NCBI GenBank assembly: GCA_022425725.1
Contig: JAKMEY010000019.1
Coordinates: 1 to 64,000 of the forward strand
From: Ilumatobacteraceae bacterium
GTDB taxonomy: Bacteria > Actinomycetota > Acidimicrobiia > Acidimicrobiales > Ilumatobacteraceae
Direction: 5' to 3'
DNA length: 64,000 nt
The notes under the pieces are model-generated. The model was not told the origin of the DNA, did not search any database, and saw only the letters and a program-made list of their open reading frames with translations. Positions 62,909 through 64,000 of this stretch are shown here, one piece after another. Both the position numbers and the translations under genes were made by a program. Position 1 is the first letter of the stretch, and each line of letters opens with the position of its first letter.

Positions 62909-64000
62909 TTAGATGGTTCCTGCGATCAACCGGCCCCGCACCTCAACCGCTCGTTCGCGAACCTCCTCAATATCGGAAAGGCGATCAAGGTTTGCGTAGA
63001 CGCGGGCCATTCGGTGGTTCGAACGAAGGGCATCACGATTGCGATCGAGAAAATCCCAGTAGAGCGTGGTGAACGGGCACGCCTTGTCACCGGTGCGTGC
63101 TTTGCGGTCAAAGCTGCAATCACCGCAGAAGTCCGTCATCTTTGAGATGTAGTTGCCACCTGACACGTAAGGCTTCGTGCTCATCCGGCCACCATCGGCG
63201 TACATGCCCATCCCGATCACATTTGGTGCCATCACCCATTCCGCACCGTCGATAAACGACGCCCACATCCAACGCATCATCTTTGAGGGATCGATTCCCG
63301 CCAGCGTTGCGAGGTTGGCGAGCACCATAAGCCGAGGAATGTGATGGGTCCACGCGTCTTGCTCAACCCATTTGGCTACGTGCGCAACACAGTTCATCTC
63401 GGTGTGGGCCCCAGTAAACGACGGAGGCACGGGGGCATCGTCATTGAAGTAGTTTTCATTGACGTAGTCAGGCCCGAACCACCAGTAGAGGCCGTGGACA
63501 TATTCGCGCCAGCCAATGATCTGTCGAATGAACCCCTCGACGGAATTCAGTGCGATGTCGTCACCGAGTTCTTTCACCGCTGTGATGACCTCTGCGGGGT
63601 GTAGCAACCCAATGTTGAGATACGGACTCAGCAGCGAATGGTTGAGGTACGGCTCATCACCCACGATCGCATCTTCGTAAGGCCCAAACTCATCGATCGC
63701 GTGGCGCAAAAAGTGCTGCAACTGCTGCATTGCCCCGTCGTGATCTGTCGCCCACAGCCCATTTGGCGGTTCACCCTTCATGACCAACCCATCAACAGAA
63801 GCCAAGAAGTCGGCCACCCAGGCGTCGACGTCATCAAGTTCTCGCCGAATGACCGTCTGCCACTCGTGTTCACCCTTTGGGGGCGAAAGTCGATTTTCGT
63901 CGTCGTAGTTCCATCGCCCACCCACGGGATCACCATCGGGGTCGATGAGGATGTCGAGACGACGACGCTGCCACCGGTAGAAGTCCTCCATGAGGAGAGA
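62909..64000 (-). CDS. FeS-type bacterial cryptochrome/photolyase, C-terminal part (cut by window edge)
   Basis: 363 codons are visible and the frame stays open through 64000, so the N-terminal antenna-binding domain is missing from the window. It matches the CryPro/FeS-BCP (6-4) photolyase class: LLMEDFYRWQRRRL, NSVEGFIRQIIGWREYVHGLYW, MWASFIDGAEWVMAPNVIGMG, and four Cys for a [4Fe-4S] cluster (MNCVAH, FCGDCSF, KACPF). FAD-binding helices repair UV lesions in DNA. It is followed by rsgA 20 bp downstream. Confidence 0.93.
   Translation of the reverse strand, partial: SLLMEDFYRWQRRRLDILIDPDGDPVGGRWNYDDENRLSPPKGEHEWQTVIRRELDDVDAWVADFLASVDGLVMKGEPPNGLWATDHDGAMQQLQHFLRHAIDEFGPYEDAIVGDEPYLNHSLLSPYLNIGLLHPAEVITAVKELGDDIALNSVEGFIRQIIGWREYVHGLYWWFGPDYVNENYFNDDAPVPPSFTGAHTEMNCVAHVAKWVEQDAWTHHIPRLMVLANLATLAGIDPSKMMRWMWASFIDGAEWVMAPNVIGMGMYADGGRMSTKPYVSGGNYISKMTDFCGDCSFDRKARTGDKACPFTTLYWDFLDRNRDALRSNHRMARVYANLDRLSDIEEVRERAVEVRGRLIAGTI

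Noticed and set aside
62909-64000. Photolyase gene as an N-terminally truncated pseudogene
   Set aside because: The frame remains open up to the last base and the sequence before the first visible Met (LLMEDFYRWQ) fits the family, so the gene simply runs off the window.

Overview
The window is bacterial DNA of moderate G+C content. It looks like an actinobacterium, most plausibly of class Acidimicrobiia. The reasons are a 14-gene nuo operon, Tad-type pilus genes with a DUF4244-like mini-pilin, LppM-like and CopC-CopD proteins, and many genes with a TANNNT -10 box 6-7 nt before the start codon (leaderless transcripts). The lineage is inferred from gene content and style, not from a marker phylogeny.

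Layout. 1-1.7 kb: 5' end of a tuf gene behind tRNA-Thr and tRNA-Met, a GNAT acetyltransferase, tRNA-Tyr and a YajQ protein. 1.7-15.3 kb (minus): acetyl-CoA synthetase, then a complex I locus of 11 subunits, nuoABCDHIJKLMN without nuoEFG, ending in an overlapping MidA/NDUFAF7-type methyltransferase gene. 15.4-19.5 kb: MFS transporter, SelO and a succinate-semialdehyde-type dehydrogenase. 19.5-41.3 kb (minus): one nearly gapless series of genes that encodes a cytochrome b6f-like quinol oxidoreductase (split cytochrome b, Rieske protein, diheme cytochrome c, a 2x[4Fe-4S] ferredoxin and two unrecognised membrane proteins), then a full 14-subunit complex I (nuoA-N), then a CopC-CopD fusion. 41.5-44.5 kb: a membrane cytochrome c, a geranylgeranyl-reductase-like flavoprotein with an apparent ACG start, and a polyprenyl diphosphate synthase. 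44.6-56.8 kb: ClpC, lipoprotein, epoxide-hydrolase-like protein, BI-1/YccA protein, sigma-70 factor, VOC protein, acyl-CoA dehydrogenase, acyl-CoA ligase and 2-hydroxyacid dehydrogenase. 56.9-60.1 kb: a compact Tad pilus locus. 60.1-64 kb: DUF952, acyl-CoA dehydrogenase, RsgA, and an FeS-type photolyase that runs off the window.

How it fits together. The window is mainly a respiratory island. The 14-subunit enzyme should oxidise NADH and reduce quinone. The b6f-like complex should oxidise quinol and pass electrons to c-type cytochromes. The polyprenyl synthase and the reductase-like flavoprotein may supply or modify the quinone side chain. The 11-subunit enzyme lacks the NADH-oxidising module, so its electron donor is unknown. 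Its NuoD has Trp where the quinone-binding Tyr normally sits, and keeps the Arg that NDUFAF7 methylates in mitochondria; the other NuoD has Thr there. No terminal oxidase is present in the window. No intergenic stretch exceeds 300 bases apart from the tRNA-bearing region at 126-438.
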